Positions 27,802 to 38,477 of a stretch of 64,000 bases of DNA are shown piece by piece. The notes beneath the pieces are model-generated. The model did no database searches and was not told the origin of the DNA. It saw only the letters and a program-made list of their open reading frames with translations. Source of the stretch: Nitrosococcus watsonii C-113 (GTDB taxonomy: Bacteria; Pseudomonadota; Gammaproteobacteria; Nitrosococcales; Nitrosococcaceae). Position 1 is the stretch's first letter, and every line of letters starts with the position of its first letter. The stretch is from the NCBI RefSeq assembly GCF_000143085.1, contig NC_014315.1, positions 2,138,001 through 2,202,000 on the forward strand, written 5' to 3'. The position numbers were made by a program, and so were the translations under genes.

Positions 27802-28323
27802 TTGAATAAAATTATCCGCTGGCCTTTAATCCTCACCGCGGCTCTGTTAGCCGGAATAGGGGGGTATATTCTATATCAAGCGCAGCAAGATGCCCGTCCT
27901 ACCACGGGACCCATTCGGCCAGTGTTTAAACTTCCGGATGTCAATGGAACCGAGCATGATATCCGAGAGTGGGATGGCAAGGTCGTGGTTATTAACTTTT
28001 GGGCAACCTGGTGCCCACCTTGCCTAGAGGAGATCCCTGAATTTATTGAGTTACAACACTCCCTGGGAGAACAGGGACTCCAGTTCATTGGCGTAGCCAT
28101 TGACAGGCCGGATAAAGTCAAGACCTTTATCAAGGAGCACGGTATCAACTATCCTATTCTTGTAAGCGAGGAAAAAGCGCCTAGGGTGGCTATGGATTAC
28201 GGTAACGAACTGGACGTCGTTCCTTATACTGCCTTCATTAACCGGGCTGGCCAGGTCGTCTATACTCACGCGGGGGTCTTAGACAAAGAAACCACAAAAA
28301 GCTATATTTTGCCCTTGCTATAG
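27802..28323 (+). CDS. TlpA/ResA-family membrane-anchored thioredoxin
   Basis: 173 residues from a TTG at 27802, 2 bp after the dsbD stop. An N-terminal anchor helix (about 8-26) is followed by a periplasmic thioredoxin fold with FWATWCPPC (Cys71, Cys74) and a cis-Pro region VVPYTAFI. The CPPC active site and the AIDRPDKVKTFIKEHGINYP central insert place it in the TlpA/ResA group, reductants of apocytochrome c or other periplasmic thiols. Sitting behind dsbD, it very probably receives electrons from DsbD and may serve cytochrome c maturation, which would suit a c-type-cytochrome-rich respirer. Confidence 0.85.
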   Translation: MNKIIRWPLILTAALLAGIGGYILYQAQQDARPTTGPIRPVFKLPDVNGTEHDIREWDGKVVVINFWATWCPPCLEEIPEFIELQHSLGEQGLQFIGVAIDRPDKVKTFIKEHGINYPILVSEEKAPRVAMDYGNELDVVPYTAFINRAGQVVYTHAGVLDKETTKSYILPLL

Positions 28324-28581
28324 TCGCATGCCCTATATTTATCCTAGCTTGAGACAAATACAGGGAAAGCCATACTTAATAAAGTAACTGCTATATTCTT
28401 ATCTATATTTCCAAACATGAGAGAAGAAGTAGCTCAATTTTATCTTAGTATTACCGACCACAGATCGCTAACATCTAGACATTTACCAGCAAAAAGTGCA
28501 CAATTCGCGGCAGTTTAATAGGCTATCTAGGTGATAGGAAACCATTGCATCGGTCTTGTTGAGTTACTTACACCCAAAATC

Positions 28582-29025
28582 ATGGCAAATCTATTGGTCA
28601 TTCACGGTCCTAATCTTAATCTGCTTGGTACCCGAGAACCCAAATATTATGGCTCCATCACTTTAGAAGCTATTAATAGCAATTTAACGCGTCAAGCGAC
28701 TCAAGCAGGCCACCATTTAACTTGTTTCCAAGCCAATGCGGAACATATTCTCATTGAACATATTCACAATGCTGGCCATCAAGATATAGCGTTTATTATT
28801 ATTAATCCGGCGGCTCTCACCCATACCAGTATCGCTCTGCGGGATGCCTTAGCAGCGGTGGCCATACCCTTTATCGAAGTGCATCTATCCAATATCCATG
28901 GGCGGGAAGCCTTTCGCCATCATTCCTATTTTTCCGATATTGCCGAGGGGGTTATTAGCGGCTTAGGGCCTACAGGTTATGAGCTAGCTTTACAAGCGGT
29001 ATTCGCCCGCCTATTGCCTCCCTAA
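28582..29025 (+). CDS. aroQ: Type II 3-dehydroquinate dehydratase AroQ
   Basis: 147 residues from the ATG at 28582; the longer frame from 28531 adds unconserved residues. [14 protein letters not shown] at the N-terminus and the catalytic Tyr in YYGSITLE (about 22-24) are diagnostic. [18 protein letters not shown] and [15 protein letters not shown] hold the remaining active-site residues. It catalyses step three of the shikimate pathway (3-dehydroquinate to 3-dehydroshikimate) as a dodecamer in the cytoplasm. It precedes accB and accC in the order common in gammaproteobacteria. Confidence 0.97.
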   Translation: MANLLVIHGPNLNLLGTREPKYYGSITLEAINSNLTRQATQAGHHLTCFQANAEHILIEHIHNAGHQDIAFIIINPAALTHTSIALRDALAAVAIPFIEVHLSNIHGREAFRHHSYFSDIAEGVISGLGPTGYELALQAVFARLLPP

Positions 29026-29072
29026 AACTCATTCCAACTAACGATGTTTTTTCTGATTTAGACGAGACCTTT

Positions 29073-29522
29073 ATGGACATACGAAAGATCAAGAAGTTGA
29101 TAGAGTTGCTCGAATCTTCTGGTATCGCCGAGCTAGAAATTCGTGAAGGAGAAGAATCTGTCCGTATTTGCCGTCATAGCCAAGCTACGGCCATTTCCGC
29201 GGTGGCGCCAACGCCGGCACCAACCGCGACCGCCCCTGAACTCCCACCCCCCAAAGAGACGGCTCAGAAAGAAGAAGAAATTCCGCCCGGGCATCTTGTG
29301 AAGTCACCCATGGTGGGCACTTTTTACCAGTCTGCAACACCAGGGACAAAACCCTTTGTAGAAATTGGACATCAGGTAGCAACGGGTGATGTATTATGCA
29401 TCATTGAAGCTATGAAAATGTTCAATCAAATCGAGGCCGATCAAGGGGGAGTCATTGCCGCTATCCTCGCTGAGAATGGACAACCCGTGGAATATGATCA
29501 ACCCCTCTTCGTCATAAAATAA
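29073..29522 (+). CDS. accB: Biotin carboxyl carrier protein of acetyl-CoA carboxylase
   Basis: 149 residues. A helical N-terminal oligomerisation segment is followed by a Pro/Ala-rich linker (about 45-70) and a C-terminal biotinyl domain. The biotin attachment site is EAMKM with Lys115; the [12 protein letters not shown] thumb region characteristic of AccB is present. It carries carboxylated biotin between AccC and AccAD in the first step of fatty-acid synthesis. accC starts 4 bp after its stop. The carboxyltransferase beta subunit accD is also in this window but far away, in the trp cluster. Confidence 0.97.
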   Translation: MDIRKIKKLIELLESSGIAELEIREGEESVRICRHSQATAISAVAPTPAPTATAPELPPPKETAQKEEEIPPGHLVKSPMVGTFYQSATPGTKPFVEIGHQVATGDVLCIIEAMKMFNQIEADQGGVIAAILAENGQPVEYDQPLFVIK

Positions 29523-29526
29523 TGCC

Positions 29527-30867
29527 ATGCTGGATAAGATCGTTATCGCCAATCGGGGCGAAATCGCCTTACGCATCCTTCGGGCTTGCTGGGAATTAGG
29601 ACTCAAAACCGTAGCCATCCACTCTGAGGTGGATCGCGAGCTCAAGCATGTTCTACTAGCCGATGAGACGGTTTGTATCGGTCCCGCGGCATCTTCTCAA
29701 AGCTACTTGAATATCCCCGCCGTGATCAGCGCCGCCGAGATTACTGATGCCGTCGCCATTCATCCAGGTTACGGTTTCCTAGCCGAGAACGCCGATTTTG
29801 CCGAGCGAGTCGAACAAAGCGGCTTTGTCTTTATCGGGCCGCGACCTGAAACCATTCGCCTGATAGGTGATAAAGTTTCCGCTATCAAGGCCATGAAGGC
29901 TTCTGGCGTACCATGCGTACCTGGCTCCGAGGGACCCCTCGGAGAAGATGACGAGGAAAATATAGCCATTGCCAAGGAAATCGGCTATCCGGTCATGATT
30001 AAAGCTTCGGGGGGAGGAGGAGGCCGAGGAATGCGAGTCGTTCATTCCGAGGCGCATTTGCCCACCGCTATTTCCCTTACCCGGAGTGAAGCCAGCGCCG
30101 CCTTTGGCAATGACATGGTTTACATGGAAAAATATTTGGAAAATCCTCGCCATGTGGAATTCCAAGTTCTGGCTGACACCCACGGCCAAGCCATCTATCT
30201 CGGCGAACGGGACTGCTCCATGCAGCGCCGCCACCAGAAAGTTGTTGAAGAGGCGCCTGCCCCAGGCATTACTGATGAGCAACGGCAACGCATAGGGGAA
30301 ATTTGCACCGAAGCCTGCCGCAAGATGAGTTACCGAGGAGCGGGTACGTTTGAATTCCTCTATCAAGATGGCGAATTTTATTTCATTGAGATGAATACCC
30401 GAGTCCAGGTGGAGCATCCCGTAACTGAAATGATCACCGGGATAGACATTGTCAAGGAGCAACTCCGTATCGCTGCCGGGGAGAAACTCAGTTATCGCCA
30501 GGAAGATATCATGATCCACGGGCACGCTATTGAGTGCCGTATCAATGCCGAGGATCCCACTAATTTCATGCCCAGCCCAGGAACGGTGACAAGATATCAT
30601 GCGCCTGGTGGTCCAGGCATCCGGGTAGATTCCCACCTATACGCTGGCTATACCGTCCCTCCCTACTACGATTCTTTGATCGGCAAACTTATTGCCCATG
30701 GAGAAACCCGAGAAGCGGCTATTGCGCGCATGCAAATTGCGCTCACTGAGCTGGTCATCGACGGCATTAAGTGTAACGCGCCTCTTCATCAAAAAATCCT
30801 CAGCAACACCCATTTCCAGGCTGGCGGCACTAATATCCATTACTTAGAACGAATGTTGGGACTATAA
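29527..30867 (+). CDS. accC: Biotin carboxylase of acetyl-CoA carboxylase
   Basis: 446 residues, normal length. It starts [20 protein letters not shown], the biotin-carboxylase N-terminus, and has the ATP-grasp glycine loop [14 protein letters not shown] (about 159-172). [12 protein letters not shown] and [14 protein letters not shown] (about 290-303) carry active-site Arg/Glu residues. It carboxylates the biotin on AccB using ATP and bicarbonate. Tightly coupled to accB, with prmA directly downstream. The long antisense ORFs over it are codon-bias shadows. Confidence 0.97.
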   Translation: MLDKIVIANRGEIALRILRACWELGLKTVAIHSEVDRELKHVLLADETVCIGPAASSQSYLNIPAVISAAEITDAVAIHPGYGFLAENADFAERVEQSGFVFIGPRPETIRLIGDKVSAIKAMKASGVPCVPGSEGPLGEDDEENIAIAKEIGYPVMIKASGGGGGRGMRVVHSEAHLPTAISLTRSEASAAFGNDMVYMEKYLENPRHVEFQVLADTHGQAIYLGERDCSMQRRHQKVVEEAPAPGITDEQRQRIGEICTEACRKMSYRGAGTFEFLYQDGEFYFIEMNTRVQVEHPVTEMITGIDIVKEQLRIAAGEKLSYRQEDIMIHGHAIECRINAEDPTNFMPSPGTVTRYHAPGGPGIRVDSHLYAGYTVPPYYDSLIGKLIAHGETREAAIARMQIALTELVIDGIKCNAPLHQKILSNTHFQAGGTNIHYLERMLGL

Positions 30868-30886
30868 TCTCTACTTTTAGCTATTG

Positions 30887-31768
30887 ATGCCTTCTTGGAT
30901 TCAGCTTCAGCTTGAAGTCAATGCCGACCACGTTGAACGCTTGTCCAACCAATTAAGCGAAGCAGGAGCAGTAGCAGTTACGCTACTAGATGCAACTGAT
31001 CAGCCGCTTTTCGAACCGCCGCCGGGAGAGACCCCTTTGTGGTCTCGGACTCGGGTGAGCGCCCTATTCCCGATGGCCGCTGATCCGGATGCTTTGCTAC
31101 AGGAGCTAAAACAGAGCTGGACTCCGGACTCGTTTCCTTCTCACCACTGGGAAATTTTAGCGGATCAAAACTGGGAGCGGGTCTGGATGGACCGCTTTAA
31201 ACCCCTACGCTTTGGCTCACAGCTTTGGGTTTGCCCAAGCTGGCTTCCTCCCCCCGAGCCGGAAGCAGTTAACCTCTTTCTTGATCCGGGCCTTGCCTTC
31301 GGCACGGGCACGCACCCAACCACCGCATTATGCTTGGAATGGCTAGCCAACGCCAATCTCAACCAAGCTCTTATTATCGATTATGGCTGTGGTTCTGGCA
31401 TCCTAGCTATTGCCGCCCTTAAACTGGGCGCCACTGCTGCTGTTGCGGTGGATCACGATCCCCAGGCCCTATTGGCTACCCGGGAAAATGCCGCCCGCAA
31501 TGGAGTTATCTCTCAGCTCCAAGTCTCGTCACCGTCTGAGCTTACTGAAATAAAGGCAGGTTTCTTGGTCGCTAACATCTTGGCGGAACCTTTACTAAAA
31601 TTGGCTCCTCTCTTTGCTAGATTGACTTACCCTAATGCTTACCTCGTTTTATCAGGCATCACCTCCGATCAAATTCAACAAATCCTTCAAACCTACCATG
31701 ATTGGTTTACCTTTGGTACTCCCATAATCAAAGAGAATTGGGTGCTGCTGGCTGGACATCGTCGTTAG
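30887..31768 (+). CDS. prmA: Ribosomal protein L11 methyltransferase PrmA
   Basis: 293 residues from the ATG at 30887; a TTG at 30884 is also possible. The N-terminal L11-recognition domain is followed by a linker with DPGLAFGTGTHPTT (about 132-145), the PrmA signature. The SAM-binding motif is IDYGCGSGILAIAALKLGA in part (YGCGSGILA), and VANILAEPL (about 226) is the catalytic NI-x-P-L type loop. It trimethylates ribosomal protein L11. In many gammaproteobacteria dusB and fis follow prmA; here a minus-strand glycosidase gene intervenes before fis. Confidence 0.95.
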   Translation: MPSWIQLQLEVNADHVERLSNQLSEAGAVAVTLLDATDQPLFEPPPGETPLWSRTRVSALFPMAADPDALLQELKQSWTPDSFPSHHWEILADQNWERVWMDRFKPLRFGSQLWVCPSWLPPPEPEAVNLFLDPGLAFGTGTHPTTALCLEWLANANLNQALIIDYGCGSGILAIAALKLGATAAVAVDHDPQALLATRENAARNGVISQLQVSSPSELTEIKAGFLVANILAEPLLKLAPLFARLTYPNAYLVLSGITSDQIQQILQTYHDWFTFGTPIIKENWVLLAGHRR

Positions 31769-31796
31769 ATAAGAAGACATATTGCCTTATTGCAAA

Positions 31797-33794
31797 TCAA
31801 ATATTTTTATAGACCTCTTCTTCCTCTTCATGCTGTAGGGTTTCGAGCAAAAAGCGGGGAATTTTACGCGAGCCCTCATCACGCAACCGTAATGCCAGAT
31901 CGATACGCACCGCAGCATTGATGAGCCCCAAGTAGCTAAATGCCTGCGGGAAATTACCGAGCAACTCTCCGGTCTCTGGTACAATCTCCTCAGCGAGCAG
32001 TCCAAGGTGATTAGAGGCCTCAATATGGGCCATGAATACCCGCTGCGCTTCCTCAATCCGCCCCGCCATTGCAAGCAACTCGGCAAGCCAGAAGCCGCAT
32101 AGTATAAAGGCACCCTCCTTCCCTCCAACGCCATCGAAGTTTTGGTAGCGATAGAGAAATGGCCCATACCCCAATTCGCTGCGGAGCCAGTCGATCGTTG
32201 CGAGCATATGCGGATCCTGTGGTTTTACAAATCCATGCAGAGGCAACAGCAACAGCGCCGCGTCAGGTTCCTCTAACCCATAAGCCATCACGAAATGTTT
32301 CTGGCGGGCGTCTAGCCCACGCGCCCACAAATCCCTGCGAACCTGGCGGGCAGCGGCCGCCCAACATACCTGCTTTTCGGTTGCTCCGAATAAATAGGCG
32401 AGTCGAGACCCACGCTCAAGAGCCAACCAGCTCATCAGCTTGGAATGTACATGATGGTGCTTACTGTCCCGCCGCTCCCAGATTCCATGGTCAGACTGCT
32501 GCCAGCGCGAGCGTACCTGCTCAATAATAGTGGCAATACGGCGCCAGGCACGCAGAGTAATCAGACCGTTACATTGTTCATGGGTAAACGCCGCGTTAAC
32601 CAATGCGCCAGCAGTGTCTAGCTGAATCTGAGTACGGGCTCCATTGCCAATCCGCACAGGCTTTGATCCGTGGTACCCTGACAGGTGAGACAGAATCCGC
32701 TCCTCAGGCACGGGCTGTCCATCAACTTGGTACATTACCTCCAAGGTTTCCGTATGTTCGAGTATATCACGTACAAAATGGAAAAAATCCCGTGCTTCAG
32801 CCCTATAGCCGATGAGATTAGCCGCATGGATTGCCATAGCACTATCCCGAGTCCAAGTATAACGGTAGTCCCAATTGCGACGGCCACTAATCCACTCCGG
32901 CAGGGAAGTTGTTGGTGCAGCCACCATTACACCCGTAGGCGCGAACATCAGCAGCTTGAGCAATAGTGCTGAACGCAGCACGTGAGAGCGCCATGGCCCA
33001 TCATATTGCAGCCTTTGTGACCATTCGCGCCACCGATGCCGGGTCGCGCGCAACAGTTCAGCCGGTCGGTAAGCCATTATCGGCTCAGACCGTGGCGCAT
33101 TCCAAGATAGTATCATCCATCGCTGTTCTCCTTGGTTTAGCCTCATAGGGGCTTGCACTCCCCTCCTGGCTCGTGGCTCCCACTGCACGGAATTGCCTCC
33201 CAACACTGCCACAAGCGTTTGGCCCCCTTTACCCCGCGCAATAATGCCATGTGCTTCACGTTGCATAGAAGGAGTGTATTCGCCATAATCGAAACGCGGG
33301 TCAAATGTCGCCATCAATTCGACCGAGCCCTCGATGCACTGTATTCGCCGATGTATCTCATGGGTTGACAATCGTGGATCATTCGTCCAAGGCATAAAAT
33401 CAGTAAGTTGTACCACCCCTTTCCCTTCAACTAGGAAGAGCGTTTTAAGGACATTGGTACCGGAATCGTATCCCTGCAGACTCTTAAACGGCCGATGCGC
33501 CGGGGTAAGCGCAGTGATCCCACCCTGTTTGGGATCGAGAAGCGCCGCAAACACACTGGGACTATCAAAACGGGGCAAACATAACCAATCAATTGCTCCA
33601 TCAGCCCGCACTAACGCGCAGGTAAAACCGTCGCCTATAAGGCCATGGGCACCAATAGGCAATTTTTCTTCCGCTTGGGTAAATACAAAAGGGCTAGCTA
33701 GCCCTTTTGACGCTGTATAAAGATCCACTCTATAAACTCTCCCCTCATAAAAACAGCAAAATTTACCTTTCACAGAATTCCATATGGCTAGCAT
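31797..33794 (-). CDS. Glycoside hydrolase family 15 protein (glucoamylase/trehalase type)
   Basis: 665 residues from the ATG at 33794. The frame stays open to 34043, but that would run over fis, and family homology begins only at LPIGAHGLIGDG. The N-terminal beta-domain has GDGFTCALVRADGAIDWLCLP; the (alpha/alpha)6 barrel has NWDYRYTWTRDSAMAIHA (about 300-320). Catalytic acids lie in a GGKEGAFILCGFWLAE segment near residue 560 and downstream of LSGYHGSKPVRIGN. Cytoplasmic GH15 proteins with this layout hydrolyse alpha-glucosides, often trehalose or maltodextrins. A trehalose role would fit osmoadaptation, but substrate is not readable. Convergent with prmA and divergent from fis. Confidence 0.85.
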   Translation of the reverse strand: MLAIWNSVKGKFCCFYEGRVYRVDLYTASKGLASPFVFTQAEEKLPIGAHGLIGDGFTCALVRADGAIDWLCLPRFDSPSVFAALLDPKQGGITALTPAHRPFKSLQGYDSGTNVLKTLFLVEGKGVVQLTDFMPWTNDPRLSTHEIHRRIQCIEGSVELMATFDPRFDYGEYTPSMQREAHGIIARGKGGQTLVAVLGGNSVQWEPRARRGVQAPMRLNQGEQRWMILSWNAPRSEPIMAYRPAELLRATRHRWREWSQRLQYDGPWRSHVLRSALLLKLLMFAPTGVMVAAPTTSLPEWISGRRNWDYRYTWTRDSAMAIHAANLIGYRAEARDFFHFVRDILEHTETLEVMYQVDGQPVPEERILSHLSGYHGSKPVRIGNGARTQIQLDTAGALVNAAFTHEQCNGLITLRAWRRIATIIEQVRSRWQQSDHGIWERRDSKHHHVHSKLMSWLALERGSRLAYLFGATEKQVCWAAAARQVRRDLWARGLDARQKHFVMAYGLEEPDAALLLLPLHGFVKPQDPHMLATIDWLRSELGYGPFLYRYQNFDGVGGKEGAFILCGFWLAELLAMAGRIEEAQRVFMAHIEASNHLGLLAEEIVPETGELLGNFPQAFSYLGLINAAVRIDLALRLRDEGSRKIPRFLLETLQHEEEEEVYKNI

Positions 33795-34013
33795 TGAATC
33801 CGAAAGATCCGCTAGAGGCCTCTTTATATTATAATTAACAAGGCGGAAATCAATTTGAAACAAGATTAAGCCTTTATCCAGCTCTCTGCCGAGGGTATGA
33901 TAATCGTCCCTCAGGTAATTCCTTTTAGTATTTCGAACTAGACTCGCGAGCAACCGCTCGCCGGGATATAGGAAATTTTGGCAAATGATCGACGAGCCAA
34001 GAGTGGTGGCCAC

Positions 34014-34307
34014 ATGAGCGACAAGCCCGCGCAAACCAAACACAAACTAACCATTAGCGAAGAACACCGTGACTCATCCATTAGCGAGTGCCTCCGACAG
34101 GCACTTGATGAGTATTTCGATCGTCTTAATGGCTATGATCCCACCGATCTCTATGGGATCGTAATGAAAGAAATTGAACCCCCACTCCTGAAAATCACCT
34201 TGAAGCGTACCGGAGGTAATCAAACCAAAGCCGCTAAATTTCTTGGTATAAATCGCAGCACCCTTCGCAAAAAGCTAAGACAATACGGTATCAACGCTGC
34301 TGGCTAA
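34014..34307 (+). CDS. fis: DNA-binding protein Fis
   Basis: 97 residues from the ATG at 34014, matching the usual Fis length of about 98; the frame is open further upstream, but those residues overlap the glycosidase frame. The C-terminal half, LLKITLKRTGGNQTKAAK and LGINRSTLRKKLRQYGI, is the Fis helix-turn-helix that binds and bends DNA. The N-terminal half (SISECLRQALDEYF) forms the dimer core. Fis shapes the nucleoid and activates rRNA and other growth promoters. Usually cotranscribed with dusB; no dusB is found here. purH follows after 89 bp, a common arrangement. Confidence 0.93.
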   Translation: MSDKPAQTKHKLTISEEHRDSSISECLRQALDEYFDRLNGYDPTDLYGIVMKEIEPPLLKITLKRTGGNQTKAAKFLGINRSTLRKKLRQYGINAAG

Positions 34308-34396
34308 TATCGCCCCCTGCACAGCAGGCAGCGTTATTGCAGACTTTATTTTTCACAGCTTAAAATCCTCAAGATAAAACCTTACCAAAAAAATCT

Positions 34397-35965
34397 ATGA
34401 AATCCATAGCCCGTGCCCTTATCAGTGTCTCCGATAAAATCGGAATCGTCGCTTTTGCGCGCCAACTCCAGGCGTGGGGGGTGGAGATTCTATCTACCGG
34501 TGGCACTGCCCAATTGCTCCACAAGCACAATATCAGGACAATGGAGGTCTCCACCTATACCGGTTTCCCAGAAATGATGGGGGGGCGTATCAAAACGCTT
34601 CATCCCAAAATCCATGGAGGCATCCTGGGGCGAAGGGAAATCGATGCCAACATTATGGCGAAACATAATATTGCCCCCATCGATCTGGTAGCCGTCAACC
34701 TTTATCCCTTCCAACAAACGGTGGCAAAACCAGATTGCGACTTGGCCGCCGCCATCGAGAATATCGACATTGGCGGACCCACCCTGCTTCGAGCCGCGGC
34801 TAAAAACCATGCGGCGGTGACCGTCATTGTCAATCCAGAGGACTACGAAAAAGTTCTTGGTGAAATGGAAGTAAACCATGGAGCGCTCTCCTCCGCTACC
34901 CGCTTTGAACTGGCAGTGAAAAGCTTTGAGCACACCGCACGTTACGATGCCGCCATTGCCAATTACCTAGGAGCACTCACTCCGAATGACGAAAAGAGCA
35001 TATTTCCCCACAGCTACAACGTTCAATTTACCAAAAAGCAAGCAATGCGTTACGGGGAGAATCCACATCAACGGGCGGCCTTCTATGTAGAACAAGCCCC
35101 GCCAGCAGGAACCATTGCCACCGCCCAACAATTACAAGGCAAGACACTCTCTTTCAACAACATTGCGGATACGGATGCCGCTTTAGCGTGTGTTAAAGCT
35201 TTTCACGAGGGTCCTGCCTGCGTCATTGTAAAACATGCCAATCCTTGTGGAGTGGCTATGGGAACAGATCTGCAAGATGCCTATGAAAGAGCCTATGCTG
35301 CTGATCCAATTTCCGCTTTTGGTGGCATTATTGCTTTCAACCAGCCATTAGATCCAGCTACTGCAAAAGCCATCATCGAGCGCCAATTCGCCGAAGTGAT
35401 TATTGCCCCTGCAGTCACAATAACGGCCCAAGAGGTACTCACGTCCAAACCTAATATCCGGGTCTTGGCCTGTGGTGAATGGCCATCTCAAGCTGCCGCT
35501 AGTTGGGACTATAAGCGAATTGTTGGTGGCTTATTGCTCCAGGACCAGGATATCGGTACAGTACCTTTAGAAGCACTTCGAACCGTTACGGAACGCTCCC
35601 CTACTCCCCAGGAATTAAAGGATCTCCTCTTTGCCTGGCACGTGGTGAAGTTTGTCAAATCTAATGCTATTGTCTATGCCAAGAATGGGCAGACCATAGG
35701 CATTGGCGCCGGGCAAACAAGCCGGGTAATGAGTAGCCAAATTGCAGGACTTAAAGCAAAAGAGGCAGGTTTCTCAACCCAAAATGCGGTCCTGGCCTCA
35801 GATGCTTTTTTTCCCTTTCGGGATGGTCTGGAAGCCGCTGCTAAAGCAGGAATCCGTGCTGTTATCCAGCCAGGGGGTTCCAGGCGGGATGAAGAAGTCA
35901 TTGCCGCTGCCAATGAATGGGGCATGACGATGCTCTTTACTGGAATGCGCCATTTCCGCCACTAA
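34397..35965 (+). CDS. purH: Bifunctional AICAR transformylase / IMP cyclohydrolase PurH
   Basis: 522 residues, normal length. The N-terminal IMP cyclohydrolase domain begins [17 protein letters not shown] and has [14 protein letters not shown] (about 66-79). The C-terminal formyltransferase domain carries [13 protein letters not shown] (about 217-229), [12 protein letters not shown] with the catalytic Lys-His (about 275-287), and [12 protein letters not shown] near the end. It catalyses the last two steps of de novo IMP synthesis. Downstream of fis; purD, often next, is absent and argC follows after about 160 bp. Confidence 0.97.
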   Translation: MKSIARALISVSDKIGIVAFARQLQAWGVEILSTGGTAQLLHKHNIRTMEVSTYTGFPEMMGGRIKTLHPKIHGGILGRREIDANIMAKHNIAPIDLVAVNLYPFQQTVAKPDCDLAAAIENIDIGGPTLLRAAAKNHAAVTVIVNPEDYEKVLGEMEVNHGALSSATRFELAVKSFEHTARYDAAIANYLGALTPNDEKSIFPHSYNVQFTKKQAMRYGENPHQRAAFYVEQAPPAGTIATAQQLQGKTLSFNNIADTDAALACVKAFHEGPACVIVKHANPCGVAMGTDLQDAYERAYAADPISAFGGIIAFNQPLDPATAKAIIERQFAEVIIAPAVTITAQEVLTSKPNIRVLACGEWPSQAAASWDYKRIVGGLLLQDQDIGTVPLEALRTVTERSPTPQELKDLLFAWHVVKFVKSNAIVYAKNGQTIGIGAGQTSRVMSSQIAGLKAKEAGFSTQNAVLASDAFFPFRDGLEAAAKAGIRAVIQPGGSRRDEEVIAAANEWGMTMLFTGMRHFRH

Positions 35966-36127
35966 CCTTAGCCCAGTTAAACGGCTGGCCCATTCAGACG
36001 ACAAGCGTACCATCAAAAGCAGAAAAACCAATGGCCTAAATGATTTTCTTCCAGTTAAGACTTCCGCTCCTTCCAGTCAGCTTTTATGATGGTCTCTAAT
36101 TGTTCTTCAAACTAAGAGCCAAAAATT

Positions 36128-37162
36128 ATGATCAGAGCAGGTATCGTAGGTGGAACGGGATACACAGGCGTTGAACTACTACGTCTACTGATTAGCCATC
36201 CCAATGTTGAAATCGTAGCCATCACCTCACGCACTGAAGTAGGCATTCCGGTGAGCAAATTATTTCCAAACCTCCGGGGCCATTTGGATATTTGCTTCAC
36301 GGAACCTGAGCCTACCCAGCTAGCCGCCGAATGCGATGTGGTTTTCTTTGCAACTCCCCATGGAGTCGCCATGGATATGGTACCCGACCTGCTCGCACAA
36401 AACACTCGAGTCATTGATTTATCCGCTGATTTTCGCCTTACTAATCCTGCCATATGGGAACAATGGTATGGACGCCCCCACGCTGCTCCCGATTTATTGG
36501 CCGAAGCAGTCTATGGTCTCCCGGAAGTTAACCGGGAAGCCATTCGCCAGGCTCGCCTAATCGCCTGCCCGGGTTGTTACCCCACTGCGGTCCAACTTGG
36601 ATTTCTTCCCTTGCTAGAACATCAATTAATTGACCCCAGTCGGCTTATCGCCGATGCAAAATCAGGCGCCAGCGGAGCAGGCCGCAAAGCAGCCCTAGGA
36701 ACCCTTCTTTGCGAGACAGGTGAGAACTTTAAGGCCTATAGTGTTAGCGGACACCGACACTTACCTGAAATCATTCAAGGACTTCAATGGGCCAGCCGCT
36801 CCTCCGTGGACTTAACCTTTGTTCCCCACCTTATCCCCATGATTCGGGGAATTCATGCAACTCTTTATGCCCAGCTTGAGCGTGATGAGGTTAATCTCCA
36901 AGAACTTTATGAGCAACGTTATGCTGCGGAGCCCTTTGTGGATGTATTGCCGCCGGGAAGCCACCCAGAAACCCGTAGCGTTCGGGGAAACAATATGTGC
37001 CGCCTCGCTATCCATCGCCCATCGGCAGGCAACACCGTAATTGTGCTTTCAGTAACCGATAACCTAATAAAAGGCGCCTCCGGCCAGGCAATACAAAATA
37101 TGAATATTATGTTTGATCAAGAAGAAACATGCGGCTTAACTCACATTGCTGTCATACCGTGA
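36128..37162 (+). CDS. argC: N-acetyl-gamma-glutamyl-phosphate reductase ArgC
   Basis: 344 residues. The N-terminal NADP-binding fold has [17 protein letters not shown] (5-21). The catalytic Cys150 lies in [11 protein letters not shown], and GHRHLPEI is the active-site His region (about 208-215). The enzyme reduces N-acetylglutamyl phosphate to the semialdehyde, step three of arginine synthesis. It heads a run of plus-strand genes (DUF6776 protein, bactofilin, erpA) whose products are unrelated to arginine, an order that I believe recurs in Chromatiales. Confidence 0.96.
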   Translation: MIRAGIVGGTGYTGVELLRLLISHPNVEIVAITSRTEVGIPVSKLFPNLRGHLDICFTEPEPTQLAAECDVVFFATPHGVAMDMVPDLLAQNTRVIDLSADFRLTNPAIWEQWYGRPHAAPDLLAEAVYGLPEVNREAIRQARLIACPGCYPTAVQLGFLPLLEHQLIDPSRLIADAKSGASGAGRKAALGTLLCETGENFKAYSVSGHRHLPEIIQGLQWASRSSVDLTFVPHLIPMIRGIHATLYAQLERDEVNLQELYEQRYAAEPFVDVLPPGSHPETRSVRGNNMCRLAIHRPSAGNTVIVLSVTDNLIKGASGQAIQNMNIMFDQEETCGLTHIAVIP

Positions 37163-37185
37163 TCGCTAAATTCGCCTAAATATAA

Positions 37186-37911
37186 ATGGCAAAAAATACT
37201 GCCCCCCGTCTCGTCATCAAGGAACACCGCCCCTGGCGCGGATGGCTCTTGGGTTTTGTCTTAATTATCTTCAGCGGAACGGTTGGCTGGTTGCTTTCCT
37301 ACTGGCTTCCTCCGCTGCCAAAACAGATCCTCAATAGCAGCAATTCCCCCTTACCGATATCCATCTCCCAAAAACAACTTTCTCACCTACAACAGGAAAA
37401 TAGTCGTCTGCAAGAACGCCTAGCCCGGCTCCAGCAAGAATTAGAAGTCGAACAATATACCCGTGCCGATCTCAACGCCAATCTAGTCAGCTTACAAGAT
37501 GAGATGCAGGAACTTACACGCCAACTGTCAGTTTATAAAGGGCTGACGGAGTCCCTTGAGGAGCAAGGCATCCATATCCACGACCTTAAGTTTAGCAAAA
37601 CGGCAACGGAGCGGTTACTCCATTACCGCTTGGTGCTCACCCAAGGCCGCAGAGTAGACCATCTGACCCAGGGCCAAGTACACTTTGTCATTCACGGCGC
37701 ATTAAACGGGAAACCCGGTCAGCTTGAACTCGATGCCCTCTCCAAGGGCAATCCCCTTCGTTTTAAATTTAAATACTTTCAAATTCTAGAAGGAGAAGTA
37801 TTTCTGCCAAAAAATTTTAAACCAACCCGGGTAAAAGTTACCCTACTTCCCAAGGAGCATCCTTCTAAAGTCGTGAAACAAACCTTCAGCTGGAAATCAT
37901 TAGAAGGCTAG
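37186..37911 (+). CDS. DUF6776-type inner-membrane coiled-coil protein
   Basis: 241 residues. One transmembrane helix (about 20-43: LLGFVLIIFSGTVGWLLSYW) is followed by a clear coiled coil (about 60-125, heptads of Leu/Gln/Glu: LQQENSRLQERLARLQQEL). A C-terminal beta-rich domain (about 140-240) ends FSWKSLEG. This arrangement matches DUF6776 proteins, which are encoded next to bactofilins in gammaproteobacteria. The periplasmic C-terminal domain and coiled coil suggest a scaffold or cell-wall role, but this is inference from context. The bactofilin gene begins 59 bp downstream. Confidence 0.7.
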   Translation: MAKNTAPRLVIKEHRPWRGWLLGFVLIIFSGTVGWLLSYWLPPLPKQILNSSNSPLPISISQKQLSHLQQENSRLQERLARLQQELEVEQYTRADLNANLVSLQDEMQELTRQLSVYKGLTESLEEQGIHIHDLKFSKTATERLLHYRLVLTQGRRVDHLTQGQVHFVIHGALNGKPGQLELDALSKGNPLRFKFKYFQILEGEVFLPKNFKPTRVKVTLLPKEHPSKVVKQTFSWKSLEG

Positions 37912-37970
37912 AGCAAAAAGAGATATTTTCTAATAGCTCAAATTGACCGCCTTTCCTTAGGAGAACGCAA

Positions 37971-38417
37971 ATGTTCAATCGCAAAAAAAAATCCAAATGC
38001 CGCGCTCAGCTCGATACCTTAATCGGACAACATACCCGCCTGATAGGAGATATTACCTTCAGTGGCGGACTACGCGTGGAGGGCCATGTAAAAGGAGATA
38101 TTATCGCCGAAGATGAAGACTCTCTATTGATCATCAGCCAAGATGGAAGCATTGAGGGCAATGTCAAAGCCCCTTATATCATTCTTAATGGTTCAGTCAC
38201 AGGAGATATCCACGCCAGCGAACATATTGAACTCGCCTATCAGGCCCAAATCCACGGAGACTTGTATTATTATCTTATCGAAATAGCAATAGGCGCCAAA
38301 ATTAATGGCAATTTGATTCACCTGGAGGAAAACCAGATTCCTAGACTCAAGCTCGCTGCCGAGTCGGAGGAGGAAACTCCACTATCCATATCCGGTCTTA
38401 AGGAAGGTAGCCCTTGA
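37971..38417 (+). CDS. Bactofilin
   Basis: 148 residues. The central domain (about 16-110) shows the regular short beta-strand pattern of bactofilins: TLIGQHTRLIGDITFSGG, LRVEGHVKGDI, GSIEGNVKAPYI, GSVTGDIHASEHIEL, AQIHGDLYYYLIEI and GAKINGNL. Flanking tails are unstructured (a Lys-rich start and an acidic Glu-rich end). Bactofilins polymerise without nucleotide into membrane-associated filaments that position cell-wall enzymes. No transmembrane segment is seen, so membrane attachment would be through the N-terminus or the neighbouring DUF6776 protein. Confidence 0.9.
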   Translation: MFNRKKKSKCRAQLDTLIGQHTRLIGDITFSGGLRVEGHVKGDIIAEDEDSLLIISQDGSIEGNVKAPYIILNGSVTGDIHASEHIELAYQAQIHGDLYYYLIEIAIGAKINGNLIHLEENQIPRLKLAAESEEETPLSISGLKEGSP

Positions 38418-38477
38418 CTGATCCAGTAAGTTTTAGATAATTAAAGAGTAATTTAAAATTTTGGAGAGCATCCCATC

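Noticed and set aside
29779-30636. 285-codon ORF antisense to accC
   Set aside because: Shadow of the accC reading frame; no start signal or recognisable protein.
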